Notes: generated by a model from the sequence alone, not told the origin. A stretch of DNA of 44,374 nt from Chloroflexota bacterium (GCA_005881495.1 VBHI01000200.1:1-44374); one strand, 5' to 3'; counted from the first letter of the stretch, positions 17,901 to 25,943 are shown. Numbers and translations are program-made.

Positions 17901-18298
17901 TGGGTTTCTCGTATCACCGCCATTACCCAGACTACGATGCGGTTGGGCAGTATATGCGGCAGCATATGAGACAGGGCGATATTGTCATCTCCGTTTCACC
18001 TGCTATCTCGGTGCGTTACTATACCGGCCATGTAGATTACTTCTTTTCAATCGATCGGGCGTTGTACCTACAAGAACGGGATGGTCACATCATTGAGAAG
18101 GCTTCAAGCGCACAGGCGTTGCTCAACCAGGATGATTTTCAAGCTGTGCTTTCCAAGTACAGCCGCGTCTGGATTATTTCTGATAATGGACTCTATCAAG
18201 CTGCCGTGATACAGCGCTTCTCTTTCCCTCCGGACTTCCATATCGTATTTGAAGGTTATGGATCAGCTGTATATTTTCGTGGGAGTCGATCTGGATAG
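14939..18298 (+). CDS. Large GT39/ArnT-like membrane glycosyltransferase with N-terminal lectin-like domains
   Basis: About 1119 residues. A cytosolic start and a first transmembrane helix (about 38-58) lead into an outer region of ~340 residues resembling galactose-binding-like jelly rolls, as in the N-terminal domains of alpha-L-rhamnosidases (ASARWIQTAGG; NQVFKLYVDGAYIGSN; a second copy with GIAHIYINGHLFIIWNG). Further membrane segments follow at about 440-530. The GT-C core starts near 590: EPYWQDELSSYNAA carries the Asp616-Glu617 pair expected in the first loop of GT39/ArnT/PMT enzymes, followed by about ten membrane helices. Such enzymes use polyprenyl-phosphate sugars as donors, which fits the GT2 gene upstream. 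ATG 14939 or TTG 14930 could be the start. The fusion of binding modules to a GT-C core is unusual. Acceptor unknown. Confidence 0.75.
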   Translation: MITSHSTTRLNNVSSQAVHQSLPQRSHPRWRRVLAIHPMAWICLALACLGASWFAYQSVLVPQPERFSPEWASARWIQTAGGTAPVAYFRYTMNLNDSPDSAFITIAANQVFKLYVDGAYIGSNYTDFVQGSFPRAYIYDITSPLQVGANVVAVRVANVDEQAPSVRVNIGIVRGNSIYNLGSGSNWSAAFRSTDVYPRYATPVTNWTSATFDASSWPPAQGMAIEPVSPMLTVNPLLYERRIAARWVSAGLGHDAYFVTQFSVPFGITGAWLRLAASGIAHIYINGHLFIIWNGQADVRDQNLADYLGNNVTTVEYRAGLMLGMYDIGSYLQPGTNTIAIHVVSPGVSADQVGLGSLTSAMSTDVLISDFMGHSSWLTTESGWHASGKPVSGWEDGNSLALNWASPFQVGRPGAVRTLYLPENVTPRDQEPIPLLLSLQVIFVSIVCVIGSWLVMSLFVMRRYYHTRVATLETMSMAYVPAVALECLLIALSREPQMPQPFPYTMLWAMLLVAVIGFGYLVLWLHARKAQKQQGLIGPIRTTAFTFPEYATPLQDGLLRLYRRSSQEAMPAFDGHLSLRLRLWAWLRIHWMLIFLMLLAIPMVGYQLNYEPYWQDELSSYNAALGILAHGLPFFPSGFLYTKAELYSYLLALWIHLFGDQQEVLRFLSAIEYLLSLPLLYKAGRYFFDRRVALLATAMLAFSPFSLIWGRQVRMYEQAQLLTLLTVFLFYKALEERQKVYLVYLAAACLAVDYLSHEEIFIILPALLLCILLASGDDQHRLPSVLYQKHWWIAAMLCATVIGLQLLAAHFTPPPVLGTDSSQRPFVQFTTDNIPYYIDLLFFPQALGHGAYPFITINSTLAAAGCVCARRATDKRIRYCALFLVVSLLTLIFAFTMQADRYVYPLLPFFYLMGAYMLGLVFRGLRSFARSRIVLREQDVATRPAFGGYWPRPIGIITSCTVGLVVASVLVTPILPLSNYNLFVSRVVGFSYHRHYPDYDAVGQYMRQHMRQGDIVISVSPAISVRYYTGHVDYFFSIDRALYLQERDGHIIEKASSAQALLNQDDFQAVLSKYSRVWIISDNGLYQAAVIQRFSFPPDFHIVFEGYGSAVYFRGSRSG

Positions 18299-18411
18299 TT
18301 CGGTGGCAAAGTGACTTGAGCAAACTTCATGTTTTCTAAGGAGATTCGAACGGGCACAGTATACGCCTCTTGAACGGGGCATATTGAAAGGAAAGAAGAG
18401 AAAAATCCCAT

Positions 18412-19617
18412 ATGCGAATCTTAATGATTGCCCCGCAGCCCTTTATGGAGCCTCGGGGTGTGCCTTTTAGCGTGTACTACCATGTAAAAGTGCTTGGAAT
18501 GATGGGATACGAGATTGATTTAGTAACGTATCCTATTGGCAAACCCGTGAACTTACCAGGGCTCAGTATCTACCGCACTCCTCCCATACCATTCCTACAT
18601 GGAGTGAAGGTAGGGCCATCGTTGGCGAAAATCCCCCTCGACCTCCTGGTGTTGCTGACCGCGCTTTGGCGGCTCTGCCTAAAACGATACAAGTATGTGT
18701 ATACCCATGAGGAAGCTGGCTTGATGGGCGTTCTGCTCTCCTGGCTGTTTGGCTGTAAGCACCTGTACTATATGCACTCTGACCTTGCTCAGCAAACGGT
18801 CAGTTCTGAATTCACCAAGAACCGGCTGCTGCTGCGCTGTGTTGATGCCGTCCAAAGACTGATTGTGCGTAAAGCAGATGCTGTGATAGCCATTTGTCCC
18901 GATATCGCGGCAACAGCGAAACGGATCGCACCGGAGAAGCCAGTGCACATGATAGAGAATATCGCTGTTGACGAAGAGATGCCTCCAGGAAATGCTAACG
19001 ATGTTGCACAGTTGCGACAGCGGTTGAACCTGGGTGATGGTCCTGTCTTACTCTACACGGGAACACTGGAGAGCTATCAGGGCATCGACCTACTATTGCA
19101 GAGCGCTGTACTCGTCCATGCAGCCTCTCCAGAGGCCCGCTATGTCATAGCAGGCGGGAAACCTGAAAAGGTTGCAAAATGGCGTCGACTTACCGAGGAA
19201 CTGGGTATTACAGATTCAGTATGTTTTGTAGGACAGCGGCCATTAGAGGAGATGCCTCAATACACGGCCCTGGCGGACATTTTGCTGAGTTCTCGCAGTA
19301 AAGGTACGAACACACCGCTTAAATTGTATACATACCTGCGCTCGGGTAAGCCTATTCTGGCCACAAATATTCTTTCGCACACGCAGATACTTAATCCTGA
19401 GGTAGCGATGTTAGTCCCAGCTACGCCAGAGGGCCTGGCTCAGGGGGCGTTAGAACTATTACAAAACCCCGGACAAGCGCTAGCTCTGGGAGAAAGTGGG
19501 CAGCGTTTTGCACAAGAGCATTACAGCTGGCCGGTATTTCTAGAAAAGTGCCGCCAGGTCTACAGCGAGTTCAACGCCGGGAAACATCTACGAGAGCAAG
19601 TGTACGTTGCCCAGTGA
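18412..19617 (+). CDS. Family 4 glycosyltransferase (GT-B fold)
   Basis: A 401-residue cytosolic enzyme. The N-terminal Rossmann half opens MRILMIAPQPFMEPRGVPFS, with the Gly/Pro-rich acceptor loop usual in GT4. The C-terminal half has LLYTGTLESYQGIDLLL (nucleotide-binding loop), AGGKPEKV, SVCFVGQRPLEEMPQY and SRSKGTNTPLKLYTYLRSGKP, where GT4 enzymes usually have an E-x7-E motif; here the first Glu position is altered within SRSKGTNTPLK, as in several bacterial subgroups. It should transfer a sugar from a nucleotide donor to a lipid-linked or polymer acceptor. It lies 113 bp after the GT39-like gene, with GGAAAGAAGAG upstream of the ATG. Confidence 0.85.
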   Translation: MRILMIAPQPFMEPRGVPFSVYYHVKVLGMMGYEIDLVTYPIGKPVNLPGLSIYRTPPIPFLHGVKVGPSLAKIPLDLLVLLTALWRLCLKRYKYVYTHEEAGLMGVLLSWLFGCKHLYYMHSDLAQQTVSSEFTKNRLLLRCVDAVQRLIVRKADAVIAICPDIAATAKRIAPEKPVHMIENIAVDEEMPPGNANDVAQLRQRLNLGDGPVLLYTGTLESYQGIDLLLQSAVLVHAASPEARYVIAGGKPEKVAKWRRLTEELGITDSVCFVGQRPLEEMPQYTALADILLSSRSKGTNTPLKLYTYLRSGKPILATNILSHTQILNPEVAMLVPATPEGLAQGALELLQNPGQALALGESGQRFAQEHYSWPVFLEKCRQVYSEFNAGKHLREQVYVAQ

Positions 19618-19717
19618 TACCGTATCGAAGGAAACAAATAGGTTTTCTAAGTTTTTTTTATAGCAAGCATCTATTTTAACCTTTATTCTTTTGGGAAAGG
19701 AAAGGTAACCAACAGGA

Positions 19718-21658
19718 ATGAAACGAAGTTTTTTGGGTAGTAGGGGACAGGTCCTCATTGGATTGATCGTGATCGTCTTTGGCTTTATTGGTGGAGCGGG
19801 CCTGACATTCGTAACGATATTTCATACCGCTGCAAATAGTAATCATGTGTTGACCGCCTCTCCAGGGATAACGCCTTCGCCTACTCCTCCTCAAGATAAC
19901 ACCATCGGCCTGAGCGCCTCCTCGGGCTCTCCCGGTACCCATCTGTTTATAGCTGCGACCGGGTTCACACCAGGAGAATATGTTCAGCCTGTCTGGAATT
20001 ATCAAGGCCCTGGCACTGGTACGCTTGAGAAGAGTTACTACTATTTCGCTCCAGTCAGAGCAGCAGATACGGCGGGCAGTACGGTAGAGAGTCTTTTCGT
20101 GCCGACAGGAGTGGCAGGGAACTACACTATCGCCATGGTTGGTCAAAAGAGTGGCGTCGTCAAAACCGCTCCATTTCAGGTAGTGCCAGGTCTTGATCCT
20201 GGTGTGTACATAGGCCCTCCGGGCACAGTGCTGCGAATAATAGGATGGGGTTTTGCGAAATATGACAAGGTCAATCTTTACTGGAACTGGACATCCACGA
20301 ACAATGGGCAACAGATTGGAACTGTGACGGCCAGCCAAAAAGGACAGTTAGGCCAGAGTACCTTTGCCGTACCTGCGGGAACTGCCAATGGAACGTATAC
20401 AGTTGCCGCCATTGGATCCATTAGCGGAATTCTGACCCAAGTTCAATTCACTGTAGGTGTTCCATCATTGAGTGGACCTCCAGGTCCATCCGATTGGTCT
20501 AATTTTGGCTTTGATCTTCAAAGCAACCGGGTGAATACCACCGAGACGACCATCAGCCCTGCAAATGTCTCATCGCTGGCAGTAAAGTGGAAAAGCCCTG
20601 CCCCATTCCCTTTCAAGACCGTTGGGGCTCCAATTGTAGCCAATGGCATTGTTTACACGGGCGATGTACAGGGGATTCTCACTGCACGAGATGAGGCTAC
20701 AGGAAATGTGCTTTGGACATTCTATGCTCGTGCCCCGATATATGGATCGCCAACAGTTCAAAATGGCATCGCTTACTTTGGGAGCGTCAGCTACCCCTTT
20801 GGAGGGGTGGTTGGCAACTATGTCTATGCATTAAATGCGACGGATGGAACCTTGATTTGGGACAATTGGCTTTCGTATGGGGCTGAATGGGCCACACCGC
20901 TTGTGGTCAACGGGCGTGTCTTCGTTCCTTCCGCCCTTAAAGAAGGAGTATCGGGTGGTTTTAGTGCTTTCGATGCCAACACAGGGGCCACGCTATGGGG
21001 ATTTAGCACACCTTATGGCATTTTTGCACCCGATACTATGGATCCAACCGGAACGAATCTGTACGTAGGCACCGCCAATCCCTGTTTTACATCCCCCTCC
21101 CCAACTGTTTGTGCAGGCTACCTGCTCGATCTAAACCCGGCTACTGGGAGTATTATTTGGCAGATCCACTTTCCTGATGTCTCTGGGGATGATGATGTGC
21201 CAACCGCTGCTTTATACAGTAATGGTAGACTGTATCTTGGCCTGAAGAGCGGCTATTTCTATTGTGTGGATGCCACCAATGGGAATATCATCTGGCAGTA
21301 TAAGACGGGTGCTTCTGGCGACTTCGGCGTATGGTCCAGTGCAACGCTGTATAATAACATGGTGTTCTTTGGGGGCGGGGATCACGTCATTTATGCTCTT
21401 AACATAAGCGATGGTTCTGTCGCATGGTCATTTACCACAGGGTCTGTAATTTATTCATCGCCATCAGTAGCAAATGGAGTGCTTTACATTGGAGGCGTAA
21501 ATAAATATATCTACGCGCTTGATCCAACAAAAGGTACCGTGTTGTGGAGCTTTAAAACAGGGGCTTCAGTTTGGAGTTCACCGACGATCTCAAATGGAGT
21601 GCTTTATCTCAGTGGCGGTGATGGGTATGATTATGCTTTCTCGCCAGGGGGAGTATAA
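19718..21658 (+). CDS. Membrane-anchored PQQ-type beta-propeller protein
   Basis: A 646-residue exported protein. An uncleaved signal anchor (about 10-32, GQVLIGLIVIVFGFIGGAGL) and a Thr/Pro linker (ITPSPTPP) precede two beta-sandwich repeats (about 60-250), each with the phrase GSPGTHLFIAATGFTPGE or PPGTVLRIIGWGFAKYD, resembling IPT/TIG-like domains. From about 265 to the end there are six to eight blades with the pattern A-LD-x3-G-x-LW-F and SSPTV-NGI-Y-G-x3-YA-D, typical of PQQ-binding-like (BamB/quinoprotein) propellers. The residues that ligate PQQ and calcium in true dehydrogenases are not evident, so a structural or binding role is more likely than an enzymatic one. Last gene of the surface locus; a hairpin follows at 21733. 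Confidence 0.82.
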   Translation: MKRSFLGSRGQVLIGLIVIVFGFIGGAGLTFVTIFHTAANSNHVLTASPGITPSPTPPQDNTIGLSASSGSPGTHLFIAATGFTPGEYVQPVWNYQGPGTGTLEKSYYYFAPVRAADTAGSTVESLFVPTGVAGNYTIAMVGQKSGVVKTAPFQVVPGLDPGVYIGPPGTVLRIIGWGFAKYDKVNLYWNWTSTNNGQQIGTVTASQKGQLGQSTFAVPAGTANGTYTVAAIGSISGILTQVQFTVGVPSLSGPPGPSDWSNFGFDLQSNRVNTTETTISPANVSSLAVKWKSPAPFPFKTVGAPIVANGIVYTGDVQGILTARDEATGNVLWTFYARAPIYGSPTVQNGIAYFGSVSYPFGGVVGNYVYALNATDGTLIWDNWLSYGAEWATPLVVNGRVFVPSALKEGVSGGFSAFDANTGATLWGFSTPYGIFAPDTMDPTGTNLYVGTANPCFTSPSPTVCAGYLLDLNPATGSIIWQIHFPDVSGDDDVPTAALYSNGRLYLGLKSGYFYCVDATNGNIIWQYKTGASGDFGVWSSATLYNNMVFFGGGDHVIYALNISDGSVAWSFTTGSVIYSSPSVANGVLYIGGVNKYIYALDPTKGTVLWSFKTGASVWSSPTISNGVLYLSGGDGYDYAFSPGGV

Positions 21659-21732
21659 ACCCGCATTAGAAGTGGGAGCTCTCTGTTTGCCTCAGCGCAA
21701 CTCCGTAGCTACCCGATTACCTGTAAGAGATC

Positions 21733-21767
21733 ACCTGGAAGCGAATGGGAACCACTCACTTCCAGGT
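21733..21767 (+). terminator. Hairpin behind the beta-propeller gene
   Basis: ACCTGGAAG (21733-21741) pairs with CTTCCAGGT (21759-21767), a 9-bp perfect stem with a 17-nt loop, 75 bp after the stop codon. There is only a short T-rich tail. It probably separates the surface-polysaccharide transcript from the FmdB promoter just downstream. Confidence 0.5.
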
Positions 21768-21795
21768 TCTGATTCTAGAAGACGTACAAGCCACC

Positions 21796-21824
21796 TTGAC
21801 GTAAAGTCAGCCACACACTACAAT
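21796..21824 (+). promoter_or_regulatory. Promoter of the FmdB-type gene
   Basis: TTGACG (21796-21801), a 17-nt spacer and TACAAT (21819-21824): five of six consensus positions in each box. Predicted transcription start near 21831, giving a leader of about 42 nt that contains the GGAGG ribosome binding site. Confidence 0.65.
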
Positions 21825-21872
21825 ATGTACAATCAATATCAATTCCCTGGTACTGGATGGAGGAAACTTGCT

Positions 21873-22106
21873 ATGCCCTTGTACGAATACTACTGCTCAG
21901 ATTGCAGATCCAAATTTGAACTTCTTGTCAGCCACCAGCACGCCGACGACGTTGTCTGCATGAAATGCCATAGCGAGAAAGTACGTCGTCTCCTCTCCGT
22001 CTTCGCCTCTCCTCACGGCAGCAGTGATGATACTAGTAGCTACGAAGAGATGGCATCATCTATGGGTAGTTGCGGTTGTGGTGGTGGCAGCTGTGGCTGC
22101 AATTAA
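21873..22106 (+). CDS. FmdB family zinc-ribbon protein
   Basis: A 77-residue protein. MPLYEYYCSDCRSKFELL with Cys8/Cys11 and VCMKCHS with Cys29/Cys32 form the single zinc ribbon of the FmdB/CxxC_CxxC_SSSS family. A Ser-rich segment and a Cys/Gly-rich tail (Cys67, Cys69, Cys74, Cys76) follow. The family was named from a putative regulator of formamidase genes, but its true function is unsettled. The start is fixed by GGAGG 10 bases upstream and by the family start MPxYEYxC; the longer open frame upstream is not coding. It has its own promoter and is followed 20 bp later by a membrane protein gene. Confidence 0.88.
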   Translation: MPLYEYYCSDCRSKFELLVSHQHADDVVCMKCHSEKVRRLLSVFASPHGSSDDTSSYEEMASSMGSCGCGGGSCGCN

Positions 22107-22126
22107 ACAGGCCAGGTTCATTCATC

Positions 22127-22636
22127 ATGTTTAATAAAGTCAGTTATCGGCGCGGCGTGATAGAGGGCATCGTCCTCTACACACTGGGTCGACTGGGCGC
22201 CCTGGTAACACCCGCTTTCTTTCCCGATTGGCTCTACGTAGCCGTTCCCCTGCTCTTTCTTGTTTTCGAATACATACTGGGACCGGTCTGGGCAACGTGC
22301 CGCATAGCATCGACGAAACGTGAACGCCTCAGCAAACGCTTCTGGTTACTCGGTCCGCGTATGGCAGCGCTTTGCCTGGGTATTGATCTGGTGATTACTC
22401 TTACTTGTGGTCTCTCCGTAAACGTCTTCGGTGGAGCGCAGCAAGGGCCTGCCCTCTGGCGACTCTTCATGACAGGCCCGAATCACCTCAGCCTGCTTGA
22501 GCTTGGTTTCTACGAGTTGAAAAGCGCCGCCCTTCTCTTTTCCTTCTTCACCCTGGATGTCGTCTGTACCCGCCTGGCCATGGGTGGCTTTCTACGCTTC
22601 ACCATGCCCGCCGGAGGAAATCGGGTCACGCTGTAA
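22127..22636 (+). CDS. Integral membrane protein of unknown function
   Basis: A 169-residue protein with about four hydrophobic segments: GIVLYTLGRLGALVTPAFF, WLYVAVPLLFLVFEYILGPV, MAALCLGIDLVITLTCGL and LKSAALLFSFFTLDVVC. Basic residues between segments 2 and 3 (STKRERLSKRF) suggest a cytosolic loop. I do not recognise a family. It starts 20 bp behind the FmdB-type gene and probably shares its promoter. No good SD precedes ATG 22127, so translation may depend on the upstream gene. Confidence 0.65.
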   Translation: MFNKVSYRRGVIEGIVLYTLGRLGALVTPAFFPDWLYVAVPLLFLVFEYILGPVWATCRIASTKRERLSKRFWLLGPRMAALCLGIDLVITLTCGLSVNVFGGAQQGPALWRLFMTGPNHLSLLELGFYELKSAALLFSFFTLDVVCTRLAMGGFLRFTMPAGGNRVTL

Positions 22637-22769
22637 AAAGCGCGCGGGGCCAAACCAGGTTTGCTCCCACACAGTTCGTTACTACCTGTTTCCTCTTGCA
22701 ATGCGCACCGGGGGATAAATCCAGAAACTTTGGCCTGACACGTCGACATCCTGCATTCCAGCATCACCA

Positions 22770-22801
22770 TAGAAGAGGGAACCTCCAGATACCCTCTTCT
22801 A
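22770..22801. terminator. Hairpin between convergent genes
   Basis: TAGAAGAGGG (22770-22779) pairs with CCCTCTTCTA (22792-22801), a 10-bp perfect stem with a 12-nt loop. It sits between the end of the membrane protein gene (plus) and the end of the aldehyde dehydrogenase gene (minus) and could serve both directions. There is no strong U-tract on either side. Confidence 0.5.
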
Positions 22802-22816
22802 CACTCATGGAGATAT

Positions 22817-24304
22817 TTAATCTATCTGGGCCTTCTGCAATTTGCCACTGTAGTCGGTGTAGACCACCTTCCACTCGGTAAAAACATCAAGCCCTGCAAT
22901 ACCTGCTTCGCGATGCCCATTGCCCGTGCCACGATTGCCACCAAAGGGAAATTGAATCTCCGCGCCCGTCGTGCCGGAATTGATATACAGAATACCCGTG
23001 GTGATATCGCGCATCGCCCGCTGTACACGATTGATATCCTGAGTATAGATGGCACTCGACAAACCGAATTTGCTATCGTTGTTGACGGCGATGGCCTCTT
23101 CAAATGATCCCACCTCGATAAGCGAGAGCGTCGGTCCAAAGATCTCCTCCTGAGCCAGGCGCATCTCTGGACGTACATCGGTAAAGAGCGTGGGATGATA
23201 GAAGTGTCCTTTTGCCAGCTCACCCTCGTCGGCGATAGACCCACCGGTAACGAGCGTCGCCCCTTCGGCCTTGCCAATCTCGGTATAGCTATGGATTTTT
23301 TCAAGCTGTGCTGCATTGATCACCGGACCAACATCGACCGTTTCATCCAATCCATTCCCCAGGCGCAATTGTTCAATCCGTGGCAGCAGCCTCTTCAGCA
23401 ACTCCTTGCGCACTGCACTATGCACGATAACACGACTGCAGGCAGTACAGCGCTGTCCCGTTGTCCCGTAGGCGCTCCACAAAATCCCCTCAACCGCAAG
23501 GTCGATATCGGCATCATCCATCACGATCACGGCATTTTTGCCGCCCATCTCCAGTGAGACACGTTTGAGCGATTTCGCCGTCTCAATGGCAACGTGCCGC
23601 CCCGATTCGGTGGAGCCGGTGAAAGAGACAACCGCGACATCGGGATGGTGCAGCAATGCCTCACCAACCGTACCACCCGGACCGAAGACGATGTTCACGA
23701 CCCCTTCCGGTAAACCTGCCTCATACAGGATTTCGACCAATCGCAGTGCGCTCAAAGGCGTATCACTGGCAGGTTTGATTACCACCGTGTTCCCGGCGAC
23801 AAGCGCGGGAAACATCTTCCACGTGGGAATAGCGATAGGAAAGTTCCACGGCGTTATACAGGCCACAACGCCAATCGGGTCACGCATGGCAAACCCCGAC
23901 TTGTTCGGCAGTTCGACAGGAACGCTATATCCAAAAAGCCTGCGTCCCTCTCCGCCCATATAGTAGGCCATATCGATGCCTTCCTGCACATCACCTCGTG
24001 TCTCTTTGAGGACTTTGCCCATCTCCTGCGTCATCGTACGCGCCAGCTCCTCTTTATGCCGTGTTAGAAGCTCTCCAACCCGGAAAAGAAGCTCTCCGCG
24101 TTTAGGGGCTGGTACCAGCCGCCATGTATCAAAAGCAGAACGAGCGGCAGCAACGGCAGCATCCGCCTCAACCTTTCCAGAGAGAGGAAAGAAGCCTATT
24201 AGCTCTCCGGTGGCTGGATTGTTATTGGGGAATGTCTGGCCGCTCTGCGCGCTCTGCCATTTCCCCCCGATGTGATTTTGAAATACTCTGGCTGTGGTGG
24301 TCAT
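22817..24304 (-). CDS. NAD(P)-dependent aldehyde dehydrogenase
   Basis: A 495-residue member of the aldehyde dehydrogenase superfamily. Key residues are all present: Asn154 in PWNFP, Lys177 in VIKPAS, Gly230-x4-Gly (FTGSTESG), general base Glu252 in LEMGGKN and nucleophile Cys286 in GQRCTAC. The C-terminal GGNRGTGNGHREAG and VFTEWK resemble the subgroups that oxidise semialdehydes (succinate, alpha-ketoglutarate, aminoadipate semialdehyde), so oxidation of a small aldehyde or semialdehyde to the acid is expected; the substrate cannot be fixed. It lies downstream of rho on the same strand but behind a terminator, so it is likely a separate unit. Confidence 0.9.
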   Translation of the reverse strand: MTTTARVFQNHIGGKWQSAQSGQTFPNNNPATGELIGFFPLSGKVEADAAVAAARSAFDTWRLVPAPKRGELLFRVGELLTRHKEELARTMTQEMGKVLKETRGDVQEGIDMAYYMGGEGRRLFGYSVPVELPNKSGFAMRDPIGVVACITPWNFPIAIPTWKMFPALVAGNTVVIKPASDTPLSALRLVEILYEAGLPEGVVNIVFGPGGTVGEALLHHPDVAVVSFTGSTESGRHVAIETAKSLKRVSLEMGGKNAVIVMDDADIDLAVEGILWSAYGTTGQRCTACSRVIVHSAVRKELLKRLLPRIEQLRLGNGLDETVDVGPVINAAQLEKIHSYTEIGKAEGATLVTGGSIADEGELAKGHFYHPTLFTDVRPEMRLAQEEIFGPTLSLIEVGSFEEAIAVNNDSKFGLSSAIYTQDINRVQRAMRDITTGILYINSGTTGAEIQFPFGGNRGTGNGHREAGIAGLDVFTEWKVVYTDYSGKLQKAQID

Positions 24305-24337
24305 GGGGTAATCTCCTGTAGATTGTTTCGAAAAATC

Positions 24338-24390
24338 AAAAAAACACGTTATCAGTATACCTCATGTAATGTACCAATAACGTGCTTTTT
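24338..24390. terminator. Terminator downstream of rho
   Basis: CACGTTAT (24345-24352) pairs with ATAACGTG (24377-24384), flanked by an A-run on one side and a T-run on the other. The hairpin, with a loop of 24 nt, is followed by TTTTTTT on the minus strand directly after the rho gene. It lies between rho and the aldehyde dehydrogenase start. Confidence 0.65.
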
Positions 24391-24398
24391 AGAAAATG

Positions 24399-25658
24399 TT
24401 AGAGAATGCTCTTGTTGAGGGTTGCCAGAAACTCCATGTTATTGCTTGTCTTGGACATATGCTGTAACAACGCCTCCATCGCCTCCAGGCCACGCTGGTC
24501 GGCTAGCGTAGAGAACATACGGCGCATAACAACGACAGCACGCAGAGTCTTATCGTCGAGGAGCAGTTCTTCGCGGCGGGTGCTGGAGAGAGAGATGTCA
24601 ATGGCGGGGAAGACACGGCGTTCCGCAAGTTTGCGGTTCAGTACCAGTTCCATATTACCGGTACCTTTAAACTCTTCGTAAATTACGTCATCCATACGGC
24701 TACCTGTATCTACAAGGGCAGTTGCGATAATCGTCAGGCTGCCGCCCTCTTCGATTTTACGAGCCGCTCCAAAGAAGCGCTTCGGTGGGAACAACGCGCT
24801 CGGATCAAGACCGCCAGAGAGTGTACGTCCGCTTGGCTGCACTGCCAGGTTATAGGCACGGCTCAAGCGCGTAATACTATCCAGCAGGACCACTACGTCA
24901 CGTCCACCTTCCACCAAACGTTTGGCCCGTTCCAGAACCATCTCAGCAACACGCGTATGCGCCTCAGTTGGCTCATCAAATGTTGAACTGATGACTTCGG
25001 CACGCACCGAACGCTTCATATCGGTGACCTCTTCTGGCCGTTCGCCGATCAAGGCAATCATCAGATGTGCATCATTATAGTTTTCAGTAATCGAGTTAGC
25101 GATAGATTTGAGCAGCATGGTTTTACCAGCCTTTGGCGGGGAGACGATCAAACCACGCTGACCACGTCCAATGGGGGCAACCAGGTTGATAATGCGACCG
25201 GAGATATTTGAGGGGCCTGTTTCCAGGTTAAACATCTCACGGGGGAAAATCGGGGTTAAGACATCAAAATGGGGACGACGCTTAGCAATTTCAGGATCTA
25301 CACCGTTAATGGCTTCAACACGTAAAAGACCATAGTACTTTTCATTATCCTTAGGAGGACGAACCTGGCCAGAGACCATATCGCCAGTGCGTAAGCCAAA
25401 GCGGCGAATTTGCGACTGGGATACGTACACGTCCATATTCCCTGGAAGGAAGCGTTCTTGCCTGAGGAACCCGAAGCCATCTTCCACAATTTCCAGCACT
25501 CCAGCGCTAAAGATATTTCCCTGCTGTTCGGTGTTGGCTTGAAGAAGTCGGAAAACGAGGTCTTGTTTTTTGAGGGCGGTGTAACCTGAGAGTTCGAGGT
25601 CGCGAGCGATGTCGCGAAGCTCAGTGATAGTTTTTGTTTCTAGCTCAGCGATATTCAC
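24399..25658 (-). CDS. rho: Transcription termination factor Rho
   Basis: A 419-residue hexameric RNA-dependent ATPase that ends transcription at untranslated RNA. The N-terminal helix bundle opens [18 protein letters not shown]. The cold-shock-like RNA-binding domain has DGFGFLR (60-66) and the region around [13 protein letters not shown]. Walker A is PPKAGKT (174-180). Walker B is [17 protein letters not shown], and the Q- and R-loop regions include [20 protein letters not shown]. There is no large N-terminal insertion, unlike actinobacterial Rho. The start codon is a GTG at 25658, matching the usual N-terminus, but it has no SD of its own and lies inside an overlapping 16-codon upstream ORF. 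A strong promoter about 280 nt upstream gives a long leader. Autoregulation is well known for rho in other bacteria. Confidence 0.96.
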   Translation of the reverse strand: MNIAELETKTITELRDIARDLELSGYTALKKQDLVFRLLQANTEQQGNIFSAGVLEIVEDGFGFLRQERFLPGNMDVYVSQSQIRRFGLRTGDMVSGQVRPPKDNEKYYGLLRVEAINGVDPEIAKRRPHFDVLTPIFPREMFNLETGPSNISGRIINLVAPIGRGQRGLIVSPPKAGKTMLLKSIANSITENYNDAHLMIALIGERPEEVTDMKRSVRAEVISSTFDEPTEAHTRVAEMVLERAKRLVEGGRDVVVLLDSITRLSRAYNLAVQPSGRTLSGGLDPSALFPPKRFFGAARKIEEGGSLTIIATALVDTGSRMDDVIYEEFKGTGNMELVLNRKLAERRVFPAIDISLSSTRREELLLDDKTLRAVVVMRRMFSTLADQRGLEAMEALLQHMSKTSNNMEFLATLNKSIL

Positions 25659-25695
25659 GTTGTGTTGGGCGAAGCAAATCCGTTGGGAGCAACAC
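25645..25695 (-). CDS. Upstream mini-ORF overlapping the rho start (putative leader peptide)
   Basis: A GTG at 25695 is preceded by AAGGAG (25703-25708) at the ideal distance of seven bases. It opens 16 codons ([16 protein letters not shown]) that end in TGA at 25645-25647, thirteen bases inside rho and in another frame. An ATG in the same frame lies at 25701 but too close to the SD. The rho GTG itself has no SD, so ribosomes recruited here may reinitiate on rho. Seen directly: SD, frame and overlap. Inferred: translation and coupling. Confidence 0.5.
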   Translation of the reverse strand: MLLPTDLLRPTQREYR

Positions 25696-25943
25696 GCCCA
25701 TTCTCCTTTCTGCGATGAACCTTGGCAGGTATGGTGGGAAAAATTACTTCTGTTACATATACGGGACTAGTTTCTTTTAGGGAAATACCTTAAATACTTG
25801 TGGTGACAACGATGCTAAGTTCATGGGAAATGCAAGAGGTGTCGGCCAAAGTGTCCTTGACAGTGTACATACTACGACACATACAGGAACCAGTATAGCG
25901 GGACTATTTGATGGGTGCAGCACATACCTCTGAAGCTAGCTCT

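Noticed and set aside
19676..20338. Minus-strand frame of 220 codons
   Set aside because: Antisense to the signal anchor and beta-sandwich region of the propeller gene; composition is unlike a real protein.
21519..21872. In-frame upstream extension of the FmdB-type protein
   Set aside because: The family starts at MPLYEYYC, an SD and a promoter lie just upstream of 21873, and the extension overlaps the propeller gene.
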